A DNA stretch of 55,241 bases from Bacteroidota bacterium (GCA_023251555.1 JAHEYN010000020.1:1-55241), one strand, 5' to 3'. Shown: positions 17,205 through 27,006, numbered from the stretch's first letter. The notes: generated by a model not told the origin, from the sequence alone. A program made the numbers and translations.

Positions 17205-18446
17205 TCAGAATTTTCCGCGGCAGCTAAGCAAAGCGATGTCATCCACAAAAGGCTTCTTTCCCCTGAACTCATTCAGTTTTCTCACCAGGGCATCGTTGAA
17301 CACCTTCATCCCGCGGAGATGCGCATGTTCCGAAAGAAAATCCATGAGCCTGTCTGTACCAAAACGGTTTCCCTGGTCATTCTCAAGGTCAATCACACCG
17401 TCAGTATAGGAAAGGAGAATGACCTCCGCACCAGGCTCGAGGGTTACCTTTCCGATATTCAGAAAAGGCAGTTCATCAAACATTCCCAGTCCCACAGTGC
17501 CTTCTTCGAGAGATAAAATCTTCCCGTTGAAATAAAGAAGAGGAGGATTGTGCCCTGCATTCACATATTCAAGTTGCCTGGTTTTGTTATTAAAACGGGC
17601 GATAAACAGCGTGATGTACTTTTCCCCTTTGGCGCTGCCCATCACTTTAGAATTGAGGCGGGTCATCAGATCGCTGAAAGACGGGTAAAAATTTGCCAGT
17701 ACGCGGAGGTTCGCCTGGAAATTAGCCATGAGAAGGGCTGCAGCAAGGCCTTTGCCCGAGACATCCGCCATGCAGATGAGCGCTTCATCGTCGTTCAGGG
17801 GGATAAAATCGTAGTAATCTCCGCCCACCTCCTGGAAAGGAAGGTAAGTCGCATGCATTTCTATATTTTCGAGCTCAGGGAGGGAGGCGGGAAAGAGAGT
17901 AGCCTGCATCTCCGCAGCCAGCTGCAGTTCCCGTTTCATGCCTTCCTGCTTCACCAGTTCCCTCGCAAGGCGTTTGTTTTCCATGGCCACCACGATCAGG
18001 TTGGTGATGGTCTGCACAAATGCAGAAATATTATACTTGGGATCAGGATACTTATCCTTATAATCACCTATCAGCGCATAAGCGAGGGCTTTATCCTTAT
18101 GAAATACGGGGATAACAGTTTCAAACTCCCCGAAAACCTGGTTATGATTCTCATCCACTGAAACGATATCATTGATGGGAGAAAGGTTTTCAGGAACACT
18201 CACGGATTTAAATCCTGAGCCTATGCCGTAGTTAAGCACACCTCTCCACTTTTTACCCACCACGATATAAAGCACCAGCTTTCCGATCTTAAGCTGGTTA
18301 CGGATTACAAACTGATATATGCTGAGCAGCTGGTCAGAAGAAAAATTCTGGTTGATGGCCTGGGTAATCTCGAGAATGGAATTCAGCTGGAGCTGTTTAA
18401 AATCCAGCTCTTCCTGCATCTTTTTATGTGTGGCGTCAGTTTTCAT
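17205..18446 (-). CDS. PP2C-type (SpoIIE) protein phosphatase with GAF-like sensor domain
   Basis: The protein has 413 residues. A coiled stretch (residues about 1-30, HKKMQEELDFKQLQLNSILEI) leads into a GAF-like domain to about residue 165. A helical linker (ELVKQEGMKRELQLAAEMQATLF) leads to the SpoIIE phosphatase domain with the metal ligands in VGGDYYDFIPL and CMADVSGKGLAAALLMANF, then VNAGHNPPLLY and LLSYTDGVIDLEND. Such proteins dephosphorylate anti-sigma-factor antagonists. No partner gene is adjacent. ATG 18446 overlaps the lpxD stop by four bases. Confidence 0.9.
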   Translation of the reverse strand: MKTDATHKKMQEELDFKQLQLNSILEITQAINQNFSSDQLLSIYQFVIRNQLKIGKLVLYIVVGKKWRGVLNYGIGSGFKSVSVPENLSPINDIVSVDENHNQVFGEFETVIPVFHKDKALAYALIGDYKDKYPDPKYNISAFVQTITNLIVVAMENKRLARELVKQEGMKRELQLAAEMQATLFPASLPELENIEMHATYLPFQEVGGDYYDFIPLNDDEALICMADVSGKGLAAALLMANFQANLRVLANFYPSFSDLMTRLNSKVMGSAKGEKYITLFIARFNNKTRQLEYVNAGHNPPLLYFNGKILSLEEGTVGLGMFDELPFLNIGKVTLEPGAEVILLSYTDGVIDLENDQGNRFGTDRLMDFLSEHAHLRGMKVFNDALVRKLNEFRGKKPFVDDIALLSCRGKF

Positions 18447-19381
18447 ACTTCTGTTTCAAGCTTCTGCATGAGCTGAGGCAACTGTTTGATGAGGGCAAGT
18501 TCTTTCATTTTTTCCCTTGCTTCGCGCACAGGACTGCCAAAATAAGTGGTGTCGCCCTTAAGCGACTTCGCTATTCCCGACTGACCGAGCACAACAGCCC
18601 CCTTCCCGATGGTGAGATCTTTCTGAACTCCCACCTGCCCCCAGAGGATCACATCATCTTCGATGGTAACCACTCCTGCAATTCCCACCTGGGCTGCAAA
18701 AAGACAGTTTTTACCGATAACGGTATCATGCCCTATATGCACCTGGTTATCCAGCTTCGTGCCTGAGCCCACGATGGTATCGGAGGAAACACCCCTGTCA
18801 ATGGTGCAGCAGGAGCCTATTTCAACATTATCTCCAATAATCACACGCCCGCAGGAATGCATCTTCTCATATCCTCTTTCCCTTCGCTTAAAATAGAAAG
18901 CATCGGATCCTATCACGGTATTTGCATGAATCGTTACATTGTCGCCAATCTCAGTATAATCATACAAAACTGCGTGTGAGTGAATCACACATCCGCTGCC
19001 TATCTTCACGTGGTTCCCGATAAACACTCCCGGCTGGAGCATGGTGCCCTCCCCTATGGAAGCGCTGGCGCTGATATGTTTATCTGCCGGCATAAAAGGC
19101 CTGAAGTACCTTGCAAGGCGGTTGTATTCCCTGAAAGGGTCTTTAACGAGAAGGAGTGCTTTTCCTTCGGGGCATTCCGCCTCATTATTTATGAGAATAA
19201 CGCTGGCAGCGGATTTCAATGCCCTTTCATAATATTTGGGGTGGTCCACAAAAGTGATATCCCCTTTTTCAACCTTATGAATTTCGTTGATTCCTGTGAC
19301 CGAAATGGTTTTATCCCCTGACAACTTTGCCCCGGCGAGGCGGGCAACCCTGGACACGGGCAAGGGTGGATTCAACTTCAT
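18443..19381 (-). CDS. lpxD: UDP-3-O-acylglucosamine N-acyltransferase LpxD
   Basis: The protein has 312 residues. It adds the N-linked acyl chain in lipid A synthesis. The N-terminal uridine-binding domain covers residues about 1-100. A left-handed beta-helix of hexapeptide repeats follows (VFIGNHVKIGSGCVIHSHAVL, VTIHANTVIGSDAF), with the catalytic His in NQVHIGHDTVIG. The C-terminus is helical (VREAREKMKELALIKQL). It is shorter than the 340-residue E. coli enzyme but in the range of Bacteroidota homologues; other lpx genes are not in the window. Coupled by overlap to the phosphatase gene. Confidence 0.92.
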   Translation of the reverse strand: MKLNPPLPVSRVARLAGAKLSGDKTISVTGINEIHKVEKGDITFVDHPKYYERALKSAASVILINNEAECPEGKALLLVKDPFREYNRLARYFRPFMPADKHISASASIGEGTMLQPGVFIGNHVKIGSGCVIHSHAVLYDYTEIGDNVTIHANTVIGSDAFYFKRRERGYEKMHSCGRVIIGDNVEIGSCCTIDRGVSSDTIVGSGTKLDNQVHIGHDTVIGKNCLFAAQVGIAGVVTIEDDVILWGQVGVQKDLTIGKGAVVLGQSGIAKSLKGDTTYFGSPVREAREKMKELALIKQLPQLMQKLETEV

Positions 19382-19388
19382 GGCAGTA

Positions 19389-19396
19389 CAAAAGTA
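19389..19396 (-). promoter_or_regulatory. -7 promoter box of lpxD
   Basis: TACTTTTG on the minus strand matches TAnnTTTG exactly and ends seven bases before ATG 19381, so the lpxD message would have almost no leader. Confidence 0.5.
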
Positions 19397-19439
19397 TAAA
19401 TAAAGAGCGAATTCAGGAATAACAATAATCCGTGTTGTT

Positions 19440-19470
19440 TTTGGTTAATAAAAAATTGGAACTAACTTTA
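19440..19470 (+). promoter_or_regulatory. porX promoter
   Basis: TTTG at 19440-19443 is followed after 19 bases by TAACTTTA at 19463-19470. This is the -33/-7 layout of the primary sigma factor of Bacteroidota with one mismatch. Transcription should begin near 19477, twelve bases before ATG 19489. Confidence 0.7.
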
Positions 19471-19488
19471 AAACCCCGTTTAGTTAAA

Positions 19489-21042
19489 ATGGAAAAAATA
19501 AATATTCTGTGGGCTGATGATGAGATTGACCTTCTCAAGCCGCATATTCTTTTCCTGAAAGAAAAAGGATATGAAGTGGTTACCGTGAACAACGGAGATG
19601 ACGCACTCAGCCTCATAAAGAAGCAGCCGTTCGACATTGTATTCCTCGATGAGCACATGCCGGGGAAATCCGGGCTTGAAACACTGTCCGGAATAAAGAA
19701 CCTCAACAGCGATATCCCCGTGGTTATGATCACCAAGAACGAGGCGGAGTCCATCATGGAAGATGCCATAGGTTCGAAGATATCGGACTATCTCATCAAA
19801 CCTGTAAATCCTAACCAGATACTCCTTTCCATCAAGAAAAATCTCCAGAACAAAAGACTTATAATGGAAAAATCCAACTCCGGCTACCAGCAGGAGTTCA
19901 GGAACATCGGGATGACGCTGGGCGAGAAGCTGGGATGGAAAGAGTGGCAGGATGTTTACAGGAAGCTGGTGTACTGGGAGCTGGAACTGGAAAAGAGCAC
20001 CGATGCGGGAATGTATGAAGTTCTTACGATGCAGAAGAACGAAGCCAACCATCTCTTCTGCCGTTTTATTGAAAATAATTATTCCGGCTTCCTGCAGCAT
20101 CCTGATGCAAACACGCCCCTGCTGTCGCACCAGCTCATCAAAAAAAAATTGTTTCCCCTTCTTGAGAGCGGTGATGAACCTGTGTTCTTTGTACTTATTG
20201 ACAACCTCCGCTGCGACCAGTGGAAGGTGATACAGCCCGTAATCAGCGAGTACTTTAAAATACAGGAGGACGACTGTTACCTCAGCATTCTTCCCACCGC
20301 CACACAATATGCGAGGAATGCAATATTTGCAGGACTCATGCCCCTTGACATTGAAAAGCGCTTCCCGGGCATGTGGGTGGGTGATGAAGACGAAGGATCG
20401 AAAAACCAGCACGAAGAAAAATTTCTTGCCGACCAGCTGCAGCGGTACAATAAAAACACAAAGTTTTCTTATACAAAAATCACCAACTTTGCTGCGGGGA
20501 AAGCCCTGTCGGATAATGTACCGGCCCTCTTCGCCAACCGCCTTAACGTAATTGTTTACAATTTCGTTGATATCCTTTCCCATGCCCGCACGGAGATGGA
20601 GGTGATCCGGGAGCTGGCAGCAGATGAGTCGGCGTACAGATCCATTACCAGGTCATGGTTTGAACACTCTCCCCTGCTTGAAGCCCTCAGGAAGATATCG
20701 GAGAAAAAAGTAAAGCTCATCATAACCACCGATCATGGCACCATCAGGGTAAAGGAGCCTTCAAAAATTATCGGCGACAGGAACACCAACACCAACCTGA
20801 GGTACAAGCAGGGCAAGAGCCTGACGTATGAAAAGAAAGATGTGTACGAGGTGAAAAACCCGGCCGGGATATTTCTTCCCCGCACACACCTGAGCACTGC
20901 TTATGTATTTGCAAAAGAAGACAGGTTTTTCGCTTACCCGAATAACTATAATTACTATGCCGGATATTACCGCAACACTTTCCAGCATGGCGGTATTTCA
21001 CTTGAAGAAATGATTATACCTGTGGTTACACTTACAAGCTGA
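19489..21042 (+). CDS. porX: T9SS response regulator PorX (receiver plus PglZ domain)
   Basis: The protein has 517 residues from ATG 19489; the frame is open from 19432 but the receiver begins at MEKINILWADDE and the promoter lies in the extension. Residues 1-125 are a receiver domain with the acidic pair at 10-11, the phosphorylated Asp 54 in FLDEHMPG and the Lys in LIKPVNPN. Residues about 205-517 are a PglZ/alkaline-phosphatase-like domain with FVLIDNLRCDQW, LPTATQYARNAIF, LIITTDHGTIRV and FQHGGISLEEMIIP. PorX works with the PorY kinase to control T9SS genes and has zinc-dependent phosphodiesterase activity in studied species. porY is not in the window. Confidence 0.93.
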   Translation: MEKINILWADDEIDLLKPHILFLKEKGYEVVTVNNGDDALSLIKKQPFDIVFLDEHMPGKSGLETLSGIKNLNSDIPVVMITKNEAESIMEDAIGSKISDYLIKPVNPNQILLSIKKNLQNKRLIMEKSNSGYQQEFRNIGMTLGEKLGWKEWQDVYRKLVYWELELEKSTDAGMYEVLTMQKNEANHLFCRFIENNYSGFLQHPDANTPLLSHQLIKKKLFPLLESGDEPVFFVLIDNLRCDQWKVIQPVISEYFKIQEDDCYLSILPTATQYARNAIFAGLMPLDIEKRFPGMWVGDEDEGSKNQHEEKFLADQLQRYNKNTKFSYTKITNFAAGKALSDNVPALFANRLNVIVYNFVDILSHARTEMEVIRELAADESAYRSITRSWFEHSPLLEALRKISEKKVKLIITTDHGTIRVKEPSKIIGDRNTNTNLRYKQGKSLTYEKKDVYEVKNPAGIFLPRTHLSTAYVFAKEDRFFAYPNNYNYYAGYYRNTFQHGGISLEEMIIPVVTLTS

Positions 21043-21050
21043 AAACAGGC

Positions 21051-21482
21051 ATGGAGAACGGCAGCATAATTGAGTGCAACGGCATTGACAACCTGGATGC
21101 CGCAGCGAAAAAGATAAACGGTTTATTCGGGAAACAAAAGGTAATCGCTTTATACGGGGAGATGGGTGCAGGAAAAACCACTCTGGTGAAGGCTTTGTGC
21201 ATGAATGTGGGCGTGGCGGAAGCTGTTAACAGCCCTACATTTACGATTGTAAATATATACCATACCGCGCGCAGGGAGCCTGTTTACCATTTTGATTTCT
21301 ACAGGACAAAAAGTGAAAAGGAAGTTTATGACACCGGCTTTGAAGAGTATGCAGGCAGCGGGTATTACTGCTTCATTGAATGGCCTGAAAAAGCAGGCAG
21401 CCTGCTTCCTGATGATGCCGTTAAAATTTTTATCGAAACCCGGGATGAGAAAAGGATTTTTAAAATAAGTGTGATAAAATAA
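21051..21482 (+). CDS. tsaE: tRNA threonylcarbamoyladenosine synthesis ATPase TsaE
   Basis: The protein has 143 residues. It is the ATPase of the TsaBDE complex that makes t6A at position 37 of ANN-decoding tRNAs. The Walker A motif GEMGAGKTTL is at residues 36-45, followed by NSPTFTIVNIY, HFDFYRTKS and the Walker-B-like CFIEWPEKA, all signatures of the family. It begins eight bases after the porX stop, so the two are probably one transcript, an arrangement common in Bacteroidota. Confidence 0.95.
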   Translation: MENGSIIECNGIDNLDAAAKKINGLFGKQKVIALYGEMGAGKTTLVKALCMNVGVAEAVNSPTFTIVNIYHTARREPVYHFDFYRTKSEKEVYDTGFEEYAGSGYYCFIEWPEKAGSLLPDDAVKIFIETRDEKRIFKISVIK

Positions 21483-21488
21483 GTGAAC

Positions 21489-24209
21489 ATGAAAAAAATA
21501 TTTTTAGTAATCAGTATTTCACTTCTTATTAAAAATATCAATGCTCAGGTCTGGAATATTCCAAGTGCGCAGCCTAATGATGCAGTCCAGGTTCTATTCA
21601 CGGACACTGTAAATAATTTATTTTATGCAGGTGGTCAGTTTACCAAGGTAGATACTATAACTGTTAATCATATAGCCAAATGGAACGGAAGCAATTGGGA
21701 TTCGTTGGGTTCAGGTTTTGATAACTCTGTGTTTTGCATTGCTATGTACAATGGTGAACTTTATGCAGGTGGGTGGCTTACTGCAAGTGGTAGTGACTCT
21801 GTATCATATATTGCAAAATGGAATGGAACAAATTGGGAACAGGTAGGTGGAGGACTCAATTACTTAGCAAATTCTTTTGCTGTTTATAACGGAGAACTTT
21901 ATGTCGGAGGTGGTTTCACCCAGGCAGGAGGAAATTCAATTAATTATATTGCTAAATGGAATGGGACAACTTGGTCTTCTGTAGGCAGCGGAACCAATTT
22001 TTGGGTTAAATGCTTGTCTGTTTACAATAATGAATTATATGCAGGAGGATGGTTCGATAGTGTAGGTGTAATTCCGGCAAGCGGGATTGCCAAATGGAAC
22101 GGAACAAGTTGGTCTTCTTTAGGAAGTGGAACAGACAACGTTGTTCGCACTATGTCTGAATACAAAGGTAAACTTTATGTAGGTGGTGATTTTTTAAATG
22201 TAGATAATATAAATGTAAATTGTATTGCAAGCTGGGATGGAAGCCAATGGTCATCAGCAGGTGCAGGTTTCAATACTGGTGTCAACTCACTATGCTTTTA
22301 CAATACAGAACTTTATGCAGCAGGAAATTTTTCTAATTCAGGGAGTATCTCATTAAATCAAATTGCAAGATGGAATGGCTTTGGTTGGAATACGGTAGGA
22401 AACGGTTTAAATTCAGGTGGCGTGGACGCTCTTGGAGCTTACGGAGGAGACCTATATGTAGGAGGAGTTATTTTATATTCTATATCGGATAATTTGATTA
22501 CATGGAATAATCCTGTTCCCACTCAACCAACAGCAGCATTCACAGTCAGTGATAGTATGACAGTAGCCGGAAGTTGTGTAAAGTTTGTTAATCAAAGTAC
22601 AGGTAGCTCATTAACTTATCTCTGGAGTTTTCCGGGAGGAACTCCTTCATCTTCTGTTTCTGATAATCCAATTGTTTGCTATTCTATGCCGGGTAACTAC
22701 GACGTAACACTGATAGCTGCTACCAGTGCAGGTGTTGATACATTAATAAAAACATTATACATTGTAGTGGACAGTGTTCAGAAACCAATACCGCCTGGAA
22801 TATCATCTGACTATTTAAAAGTATTAATTTCTCCTGATAACACCGGATGGCTTCCTGATAGTTTTCCGGATTTTCATACTATGTATGAAGTATATTATTA
22901 CAAACCATATAATTATGATTCTATCAACGGTCCGATTCTATGGAGTATTCACGGGATAGGAGGAAACGCAAGCACAGAGGTGGCAGGTACAGGGTTACAA
23001 GCGGTTGCAGACAGAAGAAAGGCATTATATATAGCTGTGACTATGCATAATGGTTGGGGATATGGCTACAGCACAGATTATGACAGTACCAATAACTTTA
23101 GTTCCGTGTGGCTGACTAACGTGTTTAAACAGATTTATCGTCATGTGCTGATAAGAGAGAATAGGAGTTCTGTCCCAGTTCATCTTATAGGTTTTTCAGC
23201 AGGGGGACAATGTGTTACACGATATATGCTGATAAGACAATCTGTTCCCGACTCTATACCTATCCAAATGGCAGTTTCTACAAATCCTTATGCTTATACT
23301 TTTTGCACGGATTCATTGAGTGGTGTTAAAATGTTCTATCCTTGCGGAACTGCAAATATAAATTTTCTTTGTAATGAACATGTCAAGCAATACTATAATG
23401 AAAATTATGCCGTTCTCATTGGAACTGCTGATACCGACCCTGGTTCCTTTTGGTGTTTTACTCCTCAAGGTAACAGCCGTTATGAACGGGCACAAAACTT
23501 TTATCATTTCTCTGATTCTGATGCAGTGGTGAGAGGCACTACATTAAAATGGCAATATGATACAATCTCCGGCATAGGGCATGATGTGTACGCTATGTAT
23601 AACACTATTCTTGCAGGTGATTCCATGCCGCTTGCAGAGCGGTTATTATTTGAAACACCTTATCATACTGTGCCATTACTTGCACCCACAGCAGGGTTTA
23701 CATCAGATACCTCTATTGCGTATCTTCCAAATGCCACAGTGCATTTTTATAACAGCAGCATTAATGTAACCGGGTTTCTCTGGGATTTCGGAGACAGCAC
23801 CAACTCCACCCTCACTCACCCAACACATACTTATTCATATCCTGATACCTTCACTGTTACGCTTACTGTCTCCAACGGAATGGGATGTGAAAATAAGGTT
23901 GTAAAGAAAAATTATATTGTTGTAATTAATCCGAATGAGGTAAGTGAGCTTGGGGGTTCGGGTTTAAAGTTTAATGTTTATCCCAATCCTACAAGCGGAA
24001 AAATAATTGTAACAACGAAAACAGCTATGGAAGAAAACATAAAAATAATAGTAAGTAATATACTCAGTGAACAAGTTGCAGAAACTTCCCTGCCGAAAGG
24101 CAAAGAAAAAATTGAAGTTGATTTATCCGGCAATGCAAAAGGTGTTTACTTTATACAGATGATAACGAACAGGCAGGTTGCGACTCGGAAAATTATTTTG
24201 ATGAAATAA
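21489..24209 (+). CDS. T9SS cargo: Kelch-like propeller, two PKD domains and an esterase-like domain
   Basis: The protein has 906 residues from ATG 21489 (GTG 21483 is in frame). A signal peptide (MKKIFLVISISLLIKNINAQ) leads into about seven repeats of YNGELYAGG-FT, IAKWNGT-WSSVGSG up to residue about 325. A PKD domain (about 340-430) follows, then a 300-residue domain that reads like an alpha/beta hydrolase: YYYKPYNYDSINGPILWSIHG and the nucleophile elbow GFSAGGQ near residue 567, with a possible late His in GIGHDVYAMY. A second PKD (WDFGDSTNSTLTHPTHTYSYP) and a sorting domain (NVYPNPTSGKI) end it. Visibly richer in A+T than tsaE before it. Confidence 0.88.
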   Translation: MKKIFLVISISLLIKNINAQVWNIPSAQPNDAVQVLFTDTVNNLFYAGGQFTKVDTITVNHIAKWNGSNWDSLGSGFDNSVFCIAMYNGELYAGGWLTASGSDSVSYIAKWNGTNWEQVGGGLNYLANSFAVYNGELYVGGGFTQAGGNSINYIAKWNGTTWSSVGSGTNFWVKCLSVYNNELYAGGWFDSVGVIPASGIAKWNGTSWSSLGSGTDNVVRTMSEYKGKLYVGGDFLNVDNINVNCIASWDGSQWSSAGAGFNTGVNSLCFYNTELYAAGNFSNSGSISLNQIARWNGFGWNTVGNGLNSGGVDALGAYGGDLYVGGVILYSISDNLITWNNPVPTQPTAAFTVSDSMTVAGSCVKFVNQSTGSSLTYLWSFPGGTPSSSVSDNPIVCYSMPGNYDVTLIAATSAGVDTLIKTLYIVVDSVQKPIPPGISSDYLKVLISPDNTGWLPDSFPDFHTMYEVYYYKPYNYDSINGPILWSIHGIGGNASTEVAGTGLQAVADRRKALYIAVTMHNGWGYGYSTDYDSTNNFSSVWLTNVFKQIYRHVLIRENRSSVPVHLIGFSAGGQCVTRYMLIRQSVPDSIPIQMAVSTNPYAYTFCTDSLSGVKMFYPCGTANINFLCNEHVKQYYNENYAVLIGTADTDPGSFWCFTPQGNSRYERAQNFYHFSDSDAVVRGTTLKWQYDTISGIGHDVYAMYNTILAGDSMPLAERLLFETPYHTVPLLAPTAGFTSDTSIAYLPNATVHFYNSSINVTGFLWDFGDSTNSTLTHPTHTYSYPDTFTVTLTVSNGMGCENKVVKKNYIVVINPNEVSELGGSGLKFNVYPNPTSGKIIVTTKTAMEENIKIIVSNILSEQVAETSLPKGKEKIEVDLSGNAKGVYFIQMITNRQVATRKIILMK

Positions 24210-24228
24210 ATCATCATGCGAATAATTT

Positions 24229-27006
24229 CTATTCTTTCATGAACTTCAGATATCTGGAAAAGTCTCCATCTCCCTTTCTGCCCAGCTTCAGGAAATAAGT
24301 CCCGGCCGGAAGCATATTAATGCTGAGCAGTGTGGGTGCAGTTCCCTGTGTATCTGTTTTAAGCACAGCCCGGCCAAAAATGTCATAAATAAAAACCTCA
24401 TTGTATCCGCCTGCGTCAACAGTAAGAGTATTGCCGGCAGGACTGGGATAGACGGATGCTGCCCGCAGGGAAAGATTTATTGCAATTGCGGACGAATAAG
24501 TGTAAGTTCCTTGATGCTCCACCATCCTGAGGCGGTATATTATAAATCCGGAATCATGCGGAAAGCGGCTGTCGGTATAATGGTATCTGCCCGGTGTGCC
24601 GGTATTTTCCAACGCTTTCACGCTCCCTGCCGTCTCCCAGTTTCCATGGTCACCGATTTTTCTCTCCACATCAAAGTAATCATTCCCTGCTCCGGGGGCA
24701 GTGGTCCATTCAAGCAGATTTTCATCTCCGGTGTTTTTTCCTGTGAACGAAATCAGTTCCAGGGGCAATGCGGCACAGCTCCCGTTGCAGGTGGAGCAAA
24801 ACTGGGCCACAAAAGCATCCTCAACGCCGCTCAGCGTAACCTGGTACGCGCCGGCAGTAGCAATATTACTGCTGCTTTGTGTTTTGCCTCCTATAATAAA
24901 TTTTCCTGTTGCATCCACTGCGATATCGTAACCCACGTCGGAAGAAGATCCTCCATAATAAGACCCGCAGTTTCTTACGCCGGAAGAAGCATTAAAGCTT
25001 GCAGCAAAAGCATCACTTACGCCTGCAGACCCGAGAGCGGTCTGGTATGCACCCGCAGTGGCAATCACATTTGTTCCGTTCGGACTCTGGGTCTCGCCCA
25101 CCACCATCACATCCGTTGCATTTAAAGTAAGTCCCCATATATAATCAAGCCCGGTGCCCCCGTAGTAGGTTGCCCATGAGCGGCTGGCTCCCGAAGAGCT
25201 GAGTTTCGCGATGAAACCATCCGTGCAGCATCCGTAGGCGGTCTGGTGTGCCCCTGCGGTATAGTAAGCGCTGTTGGTTGCGCCCCCGGAAGTGGTGTAT
25301 CCTGCTATAAGAACGGCTCCTGCAGCGTCAATGGCAACCCCATTCCCGACATCATTATAACAGGCCCCGTAATAGGTTCCCCAGAGGCGGGCTCCGGAAG
25401 AGTTGAACTTGCCGGCAAAAGCCATGCTTGTATATCCGGGGGGTGTAAGGAAGGCCGGCTGGTAAGAGCCTCCCGACGCAATAGCCGATGTGCTCGTGGT
25501 ACGGCCTGTTACTGCTATATTGCCTGAAGGGTCAGGATAAGAAGCTATGGCAAAGCCGGCATCATTTCCCGTACCCCCGTAGAATGTTCCCCATGAACGC
25601 ACCCCTGCAGAAGTGAACTTTGCAATAAACGCATCATTGGCGCCTCCGGCTGCAGTCTGGTAAACACCGGAAGTGGCAATAACACTGGTACCGGAGTTAC
25701 CGGAGTTGGTCGTGGCGGTACCCGTAACAATAACATTGCTGTTCACATCGAGGGCCACGCCATAAATTTCTTCATCTCCCCATCCTCCGTAATAAGTTGA
25801 CCATATACGCGCTCCCGAATTGTCGAAGCGGGCGATGAACCCGTCGTATGTCCATCCGCCGAAAGCAGGCTGATGAGCGCCTGCAGTTGTGATTGTTACC
25901 GGAGAAGGTGACGGGTCGGTGGTGTTGCCGGCGACAACCACGTCTCCGCCCGGGGAAACGGCAAGACATTTGGCATAGGTATATGCACCGGCCTGTCCGA
26001 GATAAGTGCTCCAGAGTCTGGTACCGGAAGCATCAAACTTTGTTACAAAAGCATCCATCCACCCTTCGAGGGTGGTCTGGTAAACTCCTGATGTGGCAAT
26101 GTTTATTGTGCTGGAAGTGTAACCGCCGGTGTAAATATTATTGGATGCATCAACACCCATCCCGTCGCCATTCCCTCCGTTATCTCCCCCGAAATATGTG
26201 CTCCATGAAATAGCCGGATCAATAACCAGGGTCTGCGAACTTTGGTATTGCCCTGTTTCAAACCTGAGAACTCCGTCACTGAATGAAAAATTTACAGGAA
26301 TTTTTTTCATATTCCCTTTTTCATAAGCCATGGGAGCGGATTCCACAACACCGCCAAGAGAAGTTGAAAGACGGAGATTACCTTCCCCGGTAATCCCTGC
26401 ATCCGAAAAACCGGCATACTTCATCCTGATATCAGCAGCATTGCCGCCGGGATATACCATGAAAGAATATTCAACAGACCTGCTGTCGTCCGCGGTGAAA
26501 ACAAAATCTATGTTCTTATAAACATTTTTATAAACAACCCTCCGGTATGCATATACATTCCTTGTTCCCTGCGGATTCTGTGCAGTATAATAATTAACGT
26601 AGTCACGCGATTTATCTTCTGGAAAAAGCTGTACGGAAGGATTTTCATCCATAAACTCAACATCAATCCTGTGAATCTGCAGATGTATATTTTTATGACC
26701 TCCATGAAAGTATTTTCCTTCCGGCTGCTCAGGGGACAGGGAAACAGGAGAAACTGACATGCTTGTTTCATAACTGAAGCCTCCCTTCGTCAGGATAAGC
26801 TTCATCCCCGGAAATGCTGCTGTGTATAAAATGCCTGTTCCCGGGAGGCCGTTTTGATCTCTCACCTGGCCTTTGTTTTCCCTGAATCCCATGGGATTCT
26901 CCCGCTTCTGTATTGCCACTTGAGCCACGGAGGCAATGCTGATAAAAACAAATGCAGCAGCAAGCAGTGCGCGGCCGGACAATAAATTGTTTCTTAAGGA
27001 GATCAT
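24229..27006 (-). CDS. T9SS cargo: DUF7948-like domain plus SBBP beta-propeller
   Basis: The protein has 925 residues. A signal peptide (residues 1-29, ending SVAQ) precedes a domain at about 38-270 (FRENKGQVRDQNG, VYAYRRVVYKNVYKNIDF, LVIDPAISWSTYFGG) that regularly precedes SBBP repeats. About eight SBBP repeats follow (DAFVTKFDASGTRLWSTYLG; VALDVNSNVIVTG). Residues about 750-850 are an FnIII-like linker (LPLELISFTGKNTG, NLLEWTT, YRLRMVEHQG), and the end is a type A sorting domain (SVYPSPAGNTL ... LPAGTYFLKL). It should be exported and attached to the surface. Convergent with the previous cargo gene; divergent from the helical protein gene at 27143. Confidence 0.9.
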   Translation of the reverse strand: MISLRNNLLSGRALLAAAFVFISIASVAQVAIQKRENPMGFRENKGQVRDQNGLPGTGILYTAAFPGMKLILTKGGFSYETSMSVSPVSLSPEQPEGKYFHGGHKNIHLQIHRIDVEFMDENPSVQLFPEDKSRDYVNYYTAQNPQGTRNVYAYRRVVYKNVYKNIDFVFTADDSRSVEYSFMVYPGGNAADIRMKYAGFSDAGITGEGNLRLSTSLGGVVESAPMAYEKGNMKKIPVNFSFSDGVLRFETGQYQSSQTLVIDPAISWSTYFGGDNGGNGDGMGVDASNNIYTGGYTSSTINIATSGVYQTTLEGWMDAFVTKFDASGTRLWSTYLGQAGAYTYAKCLAVSPGGDVVVAGNTTDPSPSPVTITTAGAHQPAFGGWTYDGFIARFDNSGARIWSTYYGGWGDEEIYGVALDVNSNVIVTGTATTNSGNSGTSVIATSGVYQTAAGGANDAFIAKFTSAGVRSWGTFYGGTGNDAGFAIASYPDPSGNIAVTGRTTSTSAIASGGSYQPAFLTPPGYTSMAFAGKFNSSGARLWGTYYGACYNDVGNGVAIDAAGAVLIAGYTTSGGATNSAYYTAGAHQTAYGCCTDGFIAKLSSSGASRSWATYYGGTGLDYIWGLTLNATDVMVVGETQSPNGTNVIATAGAYQTALGSAGVSDAFAASFNASSGVRNCGSYYGGSSSDVGYDIAVDATGKFIIGGKTQSSSNIATAGAYQVTLSGVEDAFVAQFCSTCNGSCAALPLELISFTGKNTGDENLLEWTTAPGAGNDYFDVERKIGDHGNWETAGSVKALENTGTPGRYHYTDSRFPHDSGFIIYRLRMVEHQGTYTYSSAIAINLSLRAASVYPSPAGNTLTVDAGGYNEVFIYDIFGRAVLKTDTQGTAPTLLSINMLPAGTYFLKLGRKGDGDFSRYLKFMKE

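Noticed and set aside
19480-20583. Long minus-strand frame opposite porX (367 residues)
   Set aside because: PorX is certain by motif; the antisense frame has no recognisable family and is explained by codon bias.
19489-21042. PglZ domain as part of a BREX phage-defence system
   Set aside because: The receiver domain in front, the length and the tsaE neighbour identify PorX; no other BREX gene is present.
24511-25125. Plus-strand 204-residue frame inside the SBBP cargo gene
   Set aside because: It lies opposite a long frame with clear SBBP repeats and a sorting domain.
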